Shown here: positions 1 through 9,375 of the stretch, piece by piece | Position numbering within the stretch: the first letter of the stretch is position 1 | Layout: every line of letters starts with the position of its first letter | Assembly: GCA_026710795.1 (NCBI GenBank) | Contig: JAPOQK010000069.1 | Span: 62,001-126,000, forward strand | Origin: Candidatus Poribacteria bacterium | GTDB lineage: Bacteria > Poribacteria > WGA-4E > WGA-3G | DNA: 64,000 bases | Direction: 5' to 3' | The notes under the pieces: model-generated | What the model was told of the DNA's origin: nothing | Databases searched by the model: none | The model's input: the letters and a program-made list of their open reading frames with translations, nothing else | Translations under genes and position numbers: made by a program

Positions 1-1552
1 TCAACGCTATCAAGAAACTGCTAAACGAATTTTACGTGAATACATGCGTCCTCTTCAAGCACAGGGTATATCTGCAGGTTCCATTGTCATTCTTGATACA
101 AAAAGTCGTGAAGTCCTTGCAATGGTCGGTTCCCCGGACTTTTTTGATAAAGAATCGGATGGACAGGTCAATGGAACACTTGCAATTCGATCACCAGGAT
201 CAACACTCAAACCCTTTATCTATGCACTTGCAATTGATAAAGGATATATTACACCTCAGACACTCTTATTTGATGTGCCAGTAGATTATAACGGGTACTC
301 ACCTGTGAATTTTGATGGAAAATATTCAGGACATATTACAGCAAGAAAGGCTTTAGCACATTCACTGAATGTCCCCGCAGTCAATCTTTATGCTAAAATG
401 CAGAAGGACAGTCTATATGAATTTCTTCGACAGGCACATATTTCCACACTATCTGAGAAGGAGGACTATGGACTTTCTCTTATACTTGGTGGATGTGGAA
501 TAAATCTGCTTGAATTGACAAATCTCTATGCTGGATTGGCAAATATGGGAGTGTTCGAACCCTATCAATTGAAACTTAATCAATACAAAAAGTGTGAGAA
601 AAAGACCGATGTACACAATCCTTATTCACTTCAGTCCATATCCTCCTCCATGCCAGAGTCACGATTATTACGACCAGAAACATGTTGGGTTGTTACCGAT
701 ATGCTAACAACCTTAAAACGTCCCGATTTTCCTGATACATTTGAACTGACCGGTACTATGCCAAAAGTTGCATGGAAAACCGGAACTTCCTATGGACACA
801 GAGACGCATGGAGCATAGGGTATACTCCAGAACTGACTATCGGGGTCTGGATCGGAAACTTCAATGCAACTGGTAACCAAATACTCAGTGGTGCCAATTC
901 AGCCGCACCAATCTTATTCACTTTATTCACTGCACTTTCAGGGGAAAAGTCGAATAAATGGTTTGTCAAACCAGTATCTTTAAAGACCCGTCTCGTTTGT
1001 GCCGTGAGCGGATTACCACTTTCCATCCACTGTCCAACTTCAATTTCAGATGTTTATATTTCCGGCGTTTCCACTATACGGGAATGTCACATACACAAAA
1101 CTATTCAGGTAGATGATACCACTGGTGAACGACTCTGTTCATCATGTCGCCATGGGAAACAGTATAGTGACGAGACATTTGCGGTTTTACCTGCAAATGT
1201 TGCGACATGGATGAATGCAAATGGGTTCGGTGTACCTTTGCTACCTAAACACAATGGAGACTGCACGAGACTAATTTCTGGCACATCACCAATAATTCTG
1301 TCCCCTGCACGTGACACTGTCTATCATATCCGTAGTAATATCCCATTTGAGTATCAAAAAATTCGTTTGTCTGCTTCTGTTTCAGGTGATACACAAGATC
1401 TTTTTTGGTTTCTAAACGGTGAGCTTGTATTCAAAGGAAAAGCAGTAGAACCAACTTTCCTAACCCCTATTGCTGGCAAGCATGAATTGACTTGCATAGA
1501 TGGTGCTGGCAGATCAACAAGCCTACCCCTTACCATCGTTGCACAAGATTGA
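1..1552 (+). CDS. pbpC: Penicillin-binding protein 1C, transpeptidase and C-terminal part (5' truncated)
   Basis: The reading frame is open from base 2, so the gene enters from the left and its N-terminal glycosyltransferase domain lies outside the window. About 516 residues remain. They carry the class A PBP acyl-transferase motifs in order: the serine motif STLK (in SPGSTLKPFIYAL), SLN (HSLNVPAVNLYAKM) and KTGTS (KTGTSYGHRDAWSIGY). The last ~170 residues match the arrangement of PBP1C proteins, which end in a beta-rich BiPBP_C domain. The family crosslinks peptidoglycan in the periplasm. The internal ATG at 44 is not a plausible start because homology and the open frame continue upstream. 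The stop codon directly abuts the right end of a decayed IS605-type element. Family assignment is firm; 1C rather than another class A PBP rests on the C-terminal domain. Confidence 0.9.
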   Translation, partial: QRYQETAKRILREYMRPLQAQGISAGSIVILDTKSREVLAMVGSPDFFDKESDGQVNGTLAIRSPGSTLKPFIYALAIDKGYITPQTLLFDVPVDYNGYSPVNFDGKYSGHITARKALAHSLNVPAVNLYAKMQKDSLYEFLRQAHISTLSEKEDYGLSLILGGCGINLLELTNLYAGLANMGVFEPYQLKLNQYKKCEKKTDVHNPYSLQSISSSMPESRLLRPETCWVVTDMLTTLKRPDFPDTFELTGTMPKVAWKTGTSYGHRDAWSIGYTPELTIGVWIGNFNATGNQILSGANSAAPILFTLFTALSGEKSNKWFVKPVSLKTRLVCAVSGLPLSIHCPTSISDVYISGVSTIRECHIHKTIQVDDTTGERLCSSCRHGKQYSDETFAVLPANVATWMNANGFGVPLLPKHNGDCTRLISGTSPIILSPARDTVYHIRSNIPFEYQKIRLSASVSGDTQDLFWFLNGELVFKGKAVEPTFLTPIAGKHELTCIDGAGRSTSLPLTIVAQD

Positions 1553-1590
1553 CATACTCCCAAGCCTTGAGGCATGTGATTCTTCTATCA
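1549..1590 (-). mobile_element. IS605-type right end, degraded hairpin
   Basis: Read on the minus strand downstream of the tnpB remnant, the sequence has the layout of IS200/IS605 right ends: GAATC, a short GCCT-CA-AGGC hairpin, GGGAG and then TATGTCA. The outer part of the stem has mismatches. The terminal TGTCA overlaps the pbpC stop codon, so the insertion edge sits exactly at the end of pbpC. In active elements the interval between the tnpB 3' end and this terminus encodes the omega (reRNA) guide scaffold. Confidence 0.6.
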
Positions 1591-1615
1591 TCAGAGACAA
1601 CCTGCCGAAGCGGTA

Positions 1616-1861
1616 TTACGTCTCCTCCTGAAAAGGTTGATGCCCAACCTTATGAATGTTTATAGCGGCGTTTATATCTCGGTCATGAGAGATTTTACAG
1701 TGATGGCAATACCAATCGCGCACACTCAAATCAAAGAACTCATGGCTTTGTCCGCAGGCATGGCAAACTTTGCTTGTGGGTATCCACTTATCAATCTGCA
1801 CAACGTGCTTGCAAATGACGATTGCGCGGATGTTCTTGTATCTTGTATTTGTAGGTGCGCA
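1616..1861 (-). pseudogene. tnpB: TnpB (IS605 OrfB) C-terminal remnant
   Basis: An open stretch of about 81 codons, bounded upstream by an in-frame stop at 1862-1864, encodes only the C-terminus of an IS200/IS605-family TnpB. It shows the zinc ribbon CHACG...CHHC followed by HDRDINAAINI, the segment that carries the last catalytic Asp of the RuvC-like nuclease. The preceding residues (QIDKWIPTSKVC) match the typical strand before the ribbon. Full TnpB is about 350-400 aa, so some 80% is missing, and no TnpA is nearby. A right-end-like hairpin follows the stop codon. Family assignment is confident; the fragment cannot be an active nuclease. Confidence 0.85.
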
Positions 1862-2050
1862 TTACTTATATCCTTCGCATTACAATGCCGCTTCTAAATG
1901 GTGCGGTGGCACTTACCGGATTCAACCAATGTTGTTGATTGGAAATCTCTTTTCTGTAGGAGCGACTCCTCCTCGCGATACAAACGCATTCATCATTCCC
2001 CTCTTCAATCCGCGTCATCTGCGATTCTGACATTTCCCTCTTGTCCTGAA

Positions 2051-2207
2051 AATCCTGGTTCAGACAACTCCCCTTCAGTGTCCTCCGCGTCCTCTGTGCC
2101 TTCAGTGATTCCGACATTCCCCTCTTATCCTGCAAATCCTGTAATCCCGGGGAATGCCAAAAGGCATTCATACCGTTGATTTGTAAATCCTGGTTCAGAC
2201 AACTCCC
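2051..2207. repeat. Perfect 22-bp direct repeats, 135 bp apart
   Basis: The sequence AATCCTGGTTCAGACAACTC plus two further bases occurs identically at 2051-2072 and 2186-2207. Between them lies a second, diverged repeat beginning GATTCYGACATTYCCCTCTT. The layout suggests a duplicated non-coding element. Confidence 0.7.
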
Positions 2208-2428
2208 AAAAAACTAAAAACTGAAACATACATGAAACATACATGAAACATATTGTTCCTACCCCACGTCCCCCTACCAACCCTCAACAACACGTGTTAT
2301 AATACTATCACTATGAAAAACAAAACCACATACAAACCCAACATAACCGTATTCGTAGGTCGGAGCGAGCAAAGCGACCTCCGACAGAATATTAGACAAT
2401 TCAAAAATAGACAAAAATCAAGCAGAAC

Positions 2429-2565
2429 AAAGGTTACCGTTTTTCTTTTTTTTATATTCAAAAAAACTGATGAAAACAACCCATAAACCCAGACAGGAAC
2501 TAAAACCAGTGAAAAATACCAAAAGTTACCGTTATGCAGAAATTAGACACAAAACGGTAACCTTT
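2429..2565. repeat. 15-bp perfect inverted repeat
   Basis: AAAGGTTACCGTTTT at 2429-2443 is the exact reverse complement of 2551-2565, about 107 bp away. A third partial copy (AAAGTTACCGTTAT) lies at 2522-2535. The left arm runs into a T-rich tract and the right arm is followed by several T residues. It could be a small inverted-repeat element or a structured RNA end. Confidence 0.6.
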
Positions 2566-2690
2566 TTATACGGAAGAAAAATCCAATGAGAATACAAGAC
2601 AAACAATTCACAGTCAAATATTAGTTCCGAAGTCTTGTGCATGGTGTTCCATTCTTCTTTTTGCAAAAAATAGTGAAACCGTCTGAGAGA

Positions 2691-2719
2691 TTGTCATATT
2701 CTCAAATGTGTGTTATAAT
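2691..2719 (+). promoter_or_regulatory. Sigma-70-type promoter for the glycosyltransferase operon
   Basis: TTGTCA at 2691-2696, a 17-bp spacer and a perfect TATAAT at 2714-2719 lie about 38 bp upstream of the first glycosyltransferase gene and point into it. Confidence 0.7.
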
Positions 2720-2756
2720 TGCCATTAGTTTTATCTCACTGCTGTAGGAAAAACAC

Positions 2757-3821
2757 ATGACTTTGAGTAGTTCTCACAACGGAGAGATCCTCCGTGACAT
2801 TGATAAGATACTTATTATCCGCACAGATGGTATTGGTGATTTGCTGAACTCAACTCCTGCAATTGCTTTGTTGCGACAGAACTATCCATCAGCAGATATT
2901 ACGGTATTGGCACGACCACTTAATGCCCCTGTGTTAATAGGAAATCCTGATGTTGATAAAGTACTTGTGTTTGACCGACGTGGAGAACATCAAAAATTGT
3001 CTGAGCAGATTCATTTTATGCGTTATTTACGTAAAGAGAAGTTTGATCTCGTAGTTGCGATGCAGACCGCTTCATTGTCCCATTTATTTGCGTTTCTTTC
3101 AGGGGGTACCTATCGCTTAGGTCGTTTTCAGAAAAGGTTTAAATCAACATTAACGCATGCGTGGCGCGGAAGATACCGAAAAGGTGAAACACATGAAGTA
3201 GACAGAAACTTGGACTTAGTAAGATTAATTTGTCAAGGTGAAAGTGAACGCAAACTTGTTTTCAACCTTCAACCTGATGAGATTAAGAGGGCTGAAACAC
3301 ACATTGCGTCTTTAGGTATCAATACTGATACATTTCTTATCGGCATACACCCAGGAGGAAGTTCTTTTGACAAACGGTGGCCCGAAAGGCAGTATGCCGA
3401 ACTTGCAGACAGACTCGTTCAACAATATAACGCCAACATACTTCTCTTACGGGGTCCTAATGAAGCAGAATTAACCCACAAAATTCAGCAGGAGATGCAG
3501 TCAGATTCTATTGTTTACGCACCAGAGACAATTCGTGATTTAGGAGCAGTGCTGTATTGTTGTGACCTGTTTGTGTGTAATGATTCCGGTCCGATGCATC
3601 TTGCTGCAGCTTTGGATATACCAACTATAGCGATATTCGGTCCTACTGACCATGTTGCATGGCATCCAATGAGTGAAAACGCAACTGTCGTCAGGAGAGA
3701 TATGCCGTGCTGGCCCTGTAGTGCACACAAGTGCAAAATCGGTTGGGAATGCACCAAAAAACTACCTATTGAAATGGTTTGGAATACTGCCATGACGACG
3801 GTAGAAATGAGTAGAAAATGA
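2757..3821 (+). CDS. Glycosyltransferase family 9 (heptosyltransferase-like)
   Basis: At 354 aa this has the length and layout of ADP-heptose:LPS heptosyltransferases (GT9, GT-B fold). The N-terminal sugar-acceptor half starts with RTDGIGDLLNSTPA (residues 22-35). The nucleotide-sugar half has HPGGSSF (198-204) and NDSGPMHLAAA (275-285), the two diagnostic GT9 motifs. A Cys-rich tail follows (CWPC...CKIGWEC, 318-332). The family transfers heptose or a related sugar to LPS-core-type acceptors on the cytoplasmic face of the inner membrane. A promoter lies just upstream. The stop overlaps the next start by 4 bp (ATGA), so translation is probably coupled. The exact sugar cannot be told from sequence. 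Confidence 0.88.
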   Translation: MTLSSSHNGEILRDIDKILIIRTDGIGDLLNSTPAIALLRQNYPSADITVLARPLNAPVLIGNPDVDKVLVFDRRGEHQKLSEQIHFMRYLRKEKFDLVVAMQTASLSHLFAFLSGGTYRLGRFQKRFKSTLTHAWRGRYRKGETHEVDRNLDLVRLICQGESERKLVFNLQPDEIKRAETHIASLGINTDTFLIGIHPGGSSFDKRWPERQYAELADRLVQQYNANILLLRGPNEAELTHKIQQEMQSDSIVYAPETIRDLGAVLYCCDLFVCNDSGPMHLAAALDIPTIAIFGPTDHVAWHPMSENATVVRRDMPCWPCSAHKCKIGWECTKKLPIEMVWNTAMTTVEMSRK

Positions 3822-5059
3822 AAATAGCCATAGCTGCTTGGGGAACAACAGGGGATGTGTATCCTCTATTAGCACTCGCTGAACGGCTGCTAAAGAATAA
3901 ACATCAGGTGCGTGTGTGTGCACCATCAATCTATAAAGACAGGATTGTTGAGATTGGTGCGGATTTCTACGAAGTTGGCGTTGCTTTTGATTTAGCAGAA
4001 TTCCATCAGACCATGGACACTATGATTGCAATGCGTGACCCTATGGCTCCGTTGTTGCTAATTGCCAAAGAAGGTGTTATAAAACGTGGAGAAAAGTGGT
4101 ATAACGATTGTCTTGCAGCGATGAAAGATTATGATTTAGTAATATGTCATTCCGTTGACATCCCCGCTCAAGAGGCTTCCATCAAAAATGGTATTCCGTG
4201 GATTACAGTGACGTATTGCCCCGGCTTCATAAAAACCCCTGACCAAGCCCCATATCCGTTTCCTAATTGGAGTCGGACGTTCAACAGCATCGTATGGAAG
4301 TTAGTAAGGTTAAGGCTCAAATATTCTGTTGATCCGCTTTTCAACCAGTTTATCGCCTCTGTCGGTGGGAAACCGAGGGCTTTTATGGCTTCTGACGAGA
4401 TGTATTCCCCGTATCTGAACCTTATCGCAGCATCTCCATCCCTTTGTTCACAAATTACTTTTGAACCGAACCACAAATTTACAGGTGTTTGGCATCTTGG
4501 TCAACCGCTTTATGAACCACCATCTGAACTCACAGGATTTTTATCTGATGGTGCTCCACCAATCGTCATTACGTTTGGATCAATGGGAGGAAGTGATGGG
4601 AAAGAGACAACGGAGATATTAGTTAAAGCAATCAAAATGACAGATCAACGTGCTATTATCCAAGCGGGTTGGGGTCAGTTAGGCACACAGGATTCTAATC
4701 CGAATATCTACTGTGCAGAGTATGTTCCGCATCAATGGCTGTTCACACAAGCACTGTGCGTAGTGCATCACGGTGGCGCGGGAACAACTGCTTCAGTTTG
4801 TCGTGCCAAAGTGCCATCTGTCGTTGTGCCACACATTACTGATCAATTCTATTGGGGAAAGTTGGTTTATGACTTGGGTGTTGCACCGAAGAGTCTACCT
4901 CGACGTAAACTCACTGCGAAACAGCTTGCACAACGGATTGAAAAAGTTATGGAAACACCGTCAATGACTGAACGCGCAAAAACCATAGGCACACAGATGG
5001 AATCTGAAGATGGTTTAACTACTGCGGTTGACCTGATTGAATCCATTCCTCTGTCTTAA
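3818..5059 (+). CDS. Glycosyltransferase, GT1/GT28 (UDP-glucuronosyl/sterol-glucosyl-like)
   Basis: This 413-aa GT-B enzyme starts with WGTTGDVYPLLALAERL, the N-terminal GDxxPxxALA motif of sterol and macrolide glucosyltransferases. Around residue 316 it has HHGGAGTTASVCRAKVPSVV, the nucleotide-sugar-binding signature of GT1/GT28 enzymes, followed by P-HITDQFYWG. It probably glycosylates a lipid or small acceptor using a UDP-sugar. It sits between two GT9 genes in a tight operon (4-bp overlap upstream, 2-bp gap downstream), so an envelope glycolipid or LPS-like product is likelier than a natural product. No membrane segment is evident. The acceptor is unknown. Confidence 0.85.
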   Translation: MKIAIAAWGTTGDVYPLLALAERLLKNKHQVRVCAPSIYKDRIVEIGADFYEVGVAFDLAEFHQTMDTMIAMRDPMAPLLLIAKEGVIKRGEKWYNDCLAAMKDYDLVICHSVDIPAQEASIKNGIPWITVTYCPGFIKTPDQAPYPFPNWSRTFNSIVWKLVRLRLKYSVDPLFNQFIASVGGKPRAFMASDEMYSPYLNLIAASPSLCSQITFEPNHKFTGVWHLGQPLYEPPSELTGFLSDGAPPIVITFGSMGGSDGKETTEILVKAIKMTDQRAIIQAGWGQLGTQDSNPNIYCAEYVPHQWLFTQALCVVHHGGAGTTASVCRAKVPSVVVPHITDQFYWGKLVYDLGVAPKSLPRRKLTAKQLAQRIEKVMETPSMTERAKTIGTQMESEDGLTTAVDLIESIPLS

Positions 5060-5061
5060 CA

Positions 5062-6036
5062 ATGAAAAAAATCCTTGTTTTCAGTTTCAGTTTTATCGGT
5101 GATGCAGTCCTTTCCACCGCTGTTATCCAACCCCTCATATCACACTTCCCAGATACCCATATCACCTTTCTCGTTGGACCAAATGCGTACGACCTTCTTG
5201 CTAACGATCCCCAAATTGATGCAAGCCTTGTCTACGACAACCGAGGCGAACATGCTGGTTTGAAAGGCAGGATAAAATTAATCAAAGCTTTACGTCGTGA
5301 AAAATATGACCTTGTTGTGAATCTACGTGATAGTTTCATAGCGAGATGTGTCGGCGCGGAACATTGGGGGTTGGTACGAGGAGATAGAGAACGACATGCT
5401 GTTACTCGGTATCTTGAAGTTCTCAGCAAGCAAGGTATTGACACAACTGATGCATATCCTCAGTTACAATTGACTGAGGTAGAACTTGCGACAGCTCAAT
5501 GTTTTCTTGATGAAACAGGGATTACATCCAAAAGATTGTTGATAGGAATTCATCCTGGAGGAAATTGGGAATACAAACTATGGAGTGCAGAGAAATATGT
5601 GCAACTCGCAACCACCTTATTAGATGAAAAAGACGTTTCAATTTTACTTTTTGCGGGTCCAAATGAACGGGAACTCCAAGCACAAGTTGCGGATTCAATG
5701 ACCACTTCACCAATACTTGTTGAAACACATAATTTAAGGGAGGTAGCAGCATTGATTAGAGCGTGTGATGTCTACATTGGTAATGACACTGGTCCAATGC
5801 ATATTGCTGCTGCTGTAGGAACGCCTGTGATTGCACTTTTCGGTTCAACAAATCATATTCGTAGTGGTCCTTATGGGGACAAGCATGTAGTTGTGCAGAG
5901 TGGCTTAGATTTAGGATGTAACCCGTGTCATCCGGGACGGAATCCGGGTGGTTGTGGTGCTGGTAGTTGTGCCGTGATTGATGGGATTACGGTGGAACAG
6001 GTGTTAAATGCAGTAGATTGTATAATTGTTCCGTAA
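5062..6036 (+). CDS. Glycosyltransferase family 9 (heptosyltransferase II-like)
   Basis: The 324-aa protein starts with a short beta strand and SFIGDAVLSTAVIQPL, the GT9 N-terminal motif. It has HPGGNWEYKLW in the middle, GNDTGPMHIAAAVGTPV near residue 240, and a C-terminal Cys-rich segment (CNPCHPGRNPGGCGAGSC) as in WaaF-like proteins. It lies 2 bp after the GT1/28 gene and is a distant relative of the first GT9 gene of the operon, so the two probably add successive sugars to the same acceptor. The next gene (copA) converges from the other strand with only 13 bp between. Confidence 0.88.
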   Translation: MKKILVFSFSFIGDAVLSTAVIQPLISHFPDTHITFLVGPNAYDLLANDPQIDASLVYDNRGEHAGLKGRIKLIKALRREKYDLVVNLRDSFIARCVGAEHWGLVRGDRERHAVTRYLEVLSKQGIDTTDAYPQLQLTEVELATAQCFLDETGITSKRLLIGIHPGGNWEYKLWSAEKYVQLATTLLDEKDVSILLFAGPNERELQAQVADSMTTSPILVETHNLREVAALIRACDVYIGNDTGPMHIAAAVGTPVIALFGSTNHIRSGPYGDKHVVVQSGLDLGCNPCHPGRNPGGCGAGSCAVIDGITVEQVLNAVDCIIVP

Positions 6037-6049
6037 ATAAGATTGTGTA

Positions 6050-8275
6050 TTACAATTGTCTTAATTGCAACCGTAAACTATTCAACACAACAGACACACT
6101 ACTAAACGCCATTGCAAACGCTGCAAGCATTGGATGTAAATCACGTAGCATTGATGGTAGGAACACAAGCGGATATAACACACCCGCAGCAATAGGTATC
6201 AATAACACATTATAGAAGAATGCCCAAAATAGATTCTGTTTTATCGTACGGAGGGTAGCACGGCTAAGTCGGATAGCATCGGGAATTGCACGAAGGTCAC
6301 CGTGCATCAAGGTCAAATCCGCTGTTTCCATTGCTATATCGGTCCCAGTGCCGAGTGCCATACCGACATCCGCTTGTGCTAATGCAGGTGCATCGTTAAT
6401 TCCATCTCCCACCATCGCCACGAAACCGTCCGAATCTTCCTGTGCGGATTTCACGGAAGCAGCTTTATCTTCAGGAAGTAGTTCTGCCATAACATCGGTA
6501 ATCCCCACAGTTTTTGCGATAGCGTTTGCTGTGTTTTGGTTGTCCCCCGTCATCATTGTTACTTCACAACCGAGTTGTCGGATTTCTGCCACAGCAGCCT
6601 TTGCATCCGGTTTGACTGTATCTGCAACTGCAAGAAGTCCACTTATCTTGGAATCTATTGCTACCCACAATACCGTTTTAGCATCTGATTGTAGCCGTTC
6701 TGCGTCTTTTTCTAAATCCTTAACCGATATTTCGTGTTGTTCCATTAGGGACAGATTACCTATGATTATGTTTTTCTCTTCAAGTTGTGCAATGATACCG
6801 TTACCAGCAACAGCAGTGAATTCAGCAGGGACAGTGGTCTCAATTTCGCGTTCCTTTGCAGCGAGGACGATTGCTTTACCGATGGGATGCTCACTACCGC
6901 GTTCAGCAGAAGCTGCTAATTGAAGTAATCGGTTTTCATCTCCATCGTCCGTAATAATGTCTGTCAATGTGAGTTGTCCTTGTGTCAAGGTGCCAGTTTT
7001 ATCAAGTACAATCCGGGACAATGCCCCAACATGTTCTAACGCTTCACTGTTCCTAAACAGGATGCCTCTATGTGCACCAATCCCTGTGCTAACCATAATA
7101 GCAGTCGGTGTAGCAAGTCCTAACGCACATGGACATGCAATCACTAAAACTGCGACTAATCTGAGCATTGCAGGTGTAAATCCTTCTCCTACGAAAAACC
7201 ACCATACGAGGAACGTCAAAACAGCGACACCTAAGACGACCGGAACAAAAACGCTTGCGACTGCATCCGCCGTACGCTGGATAGGTGCTTTGCTCTGTTG
7301 CGTTGCTTGGACTAACTGGACAAGTTTTGAAAGAGATGTTTCAGAACCTACCCGCGTTGCTTCAATGGTTAGCATACCACTCTGATTTATTGTCGCACTG
7401 GCAACGGTGTCATCTACAGTCTTATCTATAGGTAGACTTTCTCCGGTAAATAGGCTTTCGTCTACTGCACTTGAACCTTCGGTCACGAGACCATCAACGG
7501 GAATACTTTCACCGGGACGAACAAGGAGCAAATCACCAACGACTACCTGTTCTATTGGGATTTGCTGTTCTTCACCATACATAAGGACACACGCTGTTTT
7601 TGGAGAAAGGCGTATCAGTTTTTTAAGGGCAGCACTTGTTTGTCCTTTTGCACGTGCCTCTAATAGTTTCCCAAGTTTAATGAGTGTTATGATGACTGCT
7701 GCTGTTTCAAAATATACGTGAGTTCCGAGACCTTGTAGATTAAATATAGGTGCACTCATGACAACGACACTATATAGGAAGGCAACAGATGAACCCATTG
7801 CAACCAGAACATCCATATTTGCTGTGTGATTACGCAACGACTTTACACTGCCGACGTAGTAGTCCCAACCGACATAGACTTGTACTGGTAGTGCCAATGC
7901 AAACATTACCCAATTGACCCAAGATGCATGTGTCCACACCCCGATTATATCCATATCTCTACCCATGCTGAGTAGGAACAGCGGAAGAGTAAAAAGTAAT
8001 CCAACTATGAATTGGACTTTTTGTCGTTTTAACTCTTCAGCGCGGACAAATGCTTCCGAATCAGCATCAATAACGTCAAATCCGAGCGATCGGATTTTGT
8101 CAATGATCGTGTCTTCGCTGAGAGCAGATGGATTATAGGTTACTGCCGCATGGTCTGTTGCAATGCTGACATCCGCACCAAGAATACCCTCCATATCTAA
8201 GAGATTTCGGGTGATTGTTGTAGCACAGTTTTCACAGTGCATACCGGTTATGGGAAGACTAATTTGGGTAGACAT
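6050..8275 (-). CDS. copA: Copper-translocating P-type ATPase
   Basis: A 741-aa P1B-type ATPase. One N-terminal heavy-metal-associated domain carries [10 protein letters not shown] (11-20, CxxC). The actuator domain has TGES (277-280), the sixth membrane helix has the CPC metal site (381-383), and the phosphorylation motif DKTGTLT is at 425-431. SEHPIGKA and [10 protein letters not shown] (about 623-632) follow. CPC with MxCxxC HMA domains indicates Cu(I) (or Ag(I)) export from the cytoplasm. A single HMA domain and about 740 aa are normal for the class. No copper chaperone or CueR/CsoR-type regulator is adjacent, so regulation is not visible here. The ATG start is in register with the HMA domain. 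Confidence 0.95.
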   Translation of the reverse strand: MSTQISLPITGMHCENCATTITRNLLDMEGILGADVSIATDHAAVTYNPSALSEDTIIDKIRSLGFDVIDADSEAFVRAEELKRQKVQFIVGLLFTLPLFLLSMGRDMDIIGVWTHASWVNWVMFALALPVQVYVGWDYYVGSVKSLRNHTANMDVLVAMGSSVAFLYSVVVMSAPIFNLQGLGTHVYFETAAVIITLIKLGKLLEARAKGQTSAALKKLIRLSPKTACVLMYGEEQQIPIEQVVVGDLLLVRPGESIPVDGLVTEGSSAVDESLFTGESLPIDKTVDDTVASATINQSGMLTIEATRVGSETSLSKLVQLVQATQQSKAPIQRTADAVASVFVPVVLGVAVLTFLVWWFFVGEGFTPAMLRLVAVLVIACPCALGLATPTAIMVSTGIGAHRGILFRNSEALEHVGALSRIVLDKTGTLTQGQLTLTDIITDDGDENRLLQLAASAERGSEHPIGKAIVLAAKEREIETTVPAEFTAVAGNGIIAQLEEKNIIIGNLSLMEQHEISVKDLEKDAERLQSDAKTVLWVAIDSKISGLLAVADTVKPDAKAAVAEIRQLGCEVTMMTGDNQNTANAIAKTVGITDVMAELLPEDKAASVKSAQEDSDGFVAMVGDGINDAPALAQADVGMALGTGTDIAMETADLTLMHGDLRAIPDAIRLSRATLRTIKQNLFWAFFYNVLLIPIAAGVLYPLVFLPSMLRDLHPMLAAFAMAFSSVSVVLNSLRLQLRQL

Positions 8276-8299
8276 TTGTATTCCAATTATAATAGGTAT

Positions 8300-9268
8300 T
8301 TACGTCAAATGGACAGGGTCACCTGTTTCCAAGGATTGATTTGCTGCAATAGACAATATGGCAGTTTTCGCAGCATCAGCATACGGAGACCGTATCGCAC
8401 TACCATCCCCGGTCCGAACTGCTTCAATAAATGTGCTGTCCATGTCAATCGTACAGTTATTTTCGGGTTTCCATGTTTCTGCCCCATCTTTAGTGGAAAG
8501 CACAAGTGCACGCCGCAAATGATATTCCAATGATCCATCTTCACAGAAGATATCTAACCCGGAACGACGGAGTCCGTTTGTAGTAAAACACGCAGAGAAC
8601 ATGATGCCAAAGACACCGCTTTCAAATTGCAGAGAAACGGCAGACGCTTCTTCAATATCGTAATCGGTATCTGGAATCAGGTCGTATCTTGCAACGGCAT
8701 AGACGGTTTTTACTTCGCCAAATAAATAGCGTGCCATATCAAATTCATGTGTTGTCTGTTCCATGAGTTGTCCACCAGATTTTGCCTTATCACGCCACCA
8801 TCCACCGGGCATGCCACCCATCCAGTATCCCATGAAAAACCCAACGCGTCGTGATGCAAGTAGTTCTTGTGCTTTGTCAATAATGTCAAGGTAACGTTCC
8901 TGATACCCACAAGCGGTTATGATACCTTTGTCCTCTATTTGTTCAGCAATCTCCTTTGCATCGTCCGCATCCATGTGGACAGGTTTTTCAACGAACATCG
9001 GCAATCCTGCAGCGACAACAGCCTTTTCAGGTGCACCGTGTGCGAACGGTGGAATAGAGATGTAAACCGCATCTAATTCCTCTTTTGCAAGCATCTCGTT
9101 ATAATCCGCATAAGCTTTGCCACCATATTGCTCAACGGCACGTTCTGCCTTTTCGATTACAATATCGCAGAAGGCAACGAATGTGTTGCCACCTATTTGG
9201 GTTAATTCCCTCAAATGACGGTTCATGTTGCCACCTGTACCGATAAAACCTAATCTTACGTCTGACAT
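8300..9268 (-). CDS. Gfo/Idh/MocA-family oxidoreductase
   Basis: A 322-aa NAD(P)-dependent dehydrogenase with the N-terminal Rossmann motif GFIGTGGNMNRH (GxGxxG variant) and the family signature EKPVH (about residue 95). The C-terminal alpha/beta domain would hold the sugar substrate. Members oxidise or reduce sugars, inositols or uronates; the substrate cannot be told here. A clear AGGAG site precedes the ATG. It lies about 24 bp beyond the copA start on the same strand and reads toward it, but the closer functional link is to the MDR dehydrogenase and aldolase genes next to it. Confidence 0.9.
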   Translation of the reverse strand: MSDVRLGFIGTGGNMNRHLRELTQIGGNTFVAFCDIVIEKAERAVEQYGGKAYADYNEMLAKEELDAVYISIPPFAHGAPEKAVVAAGLPMFVEKPVHMDADDAKEIAEQIEDKGIITACGYQERYLDIIDKAQELLASRRVGFFMGYWMGGMPGGWWRDKAKSGGQLMEQTTHEFDMARYLFGEVKTVYAVARYDLIPDTDYDIEEASAVSLQFESGVFGIMFSACFTTNGLRRSGLDIFCEDGSLEYHLRRALVLSTKDGAETWKPENNCTIDMDSTFIEAVRTGDGSAIRSPYADAAKTAILSIAANQSLETGDPVHLT

Positions 9269-9375
9269 AAATTCTCCTATATGAAAATGTGCATGTTTTC
9301 GTGCCCGTGTGTTAACGTTATAATAACGAGATAGGACTTAGCCACGGATACCGTGTCCTACATGTAACATTTATA

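Larger units (their letters stand above)
1862..2690. other. Repeat-rich intergenic region without a supported gene
   Basis: No convincing gene is visible in about 830 bp. Short open frames here have no recognisable domain and run through repeats. The region holds a partial copy of the GTAGGAGCGAC repeat (around 1954-1983), two perfect 22-bp direct repeats (2051-2072 and 2186-2207), a diverged pair beginning GATTCYGACAT (2033 and 2107), a GTCGGAG-type hairpin repeat (about 2357-2390) and a 15-bp inverted repeat (2429-2443/2551-2565). Confidence 0.6.

Noticed and set aside
1866-2171. Open frames on both strands over the repeat-rich gap (about 90-100 codons)
   Set aside because: They run through the repeats, share no domain and have no ribosome binding site.
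2253-2486. 77-codon plus-strand frame and 60-codon minus-strand frame
   Set aside because: They overlap the GTCGGAG and GGTTACC repeats; composition is low-complexity and no motif is present.
6348-7721. Long plus-strand frames opposite copA
   Set aside because: Antisense shadows of a clear P-type ATPase reading frame.
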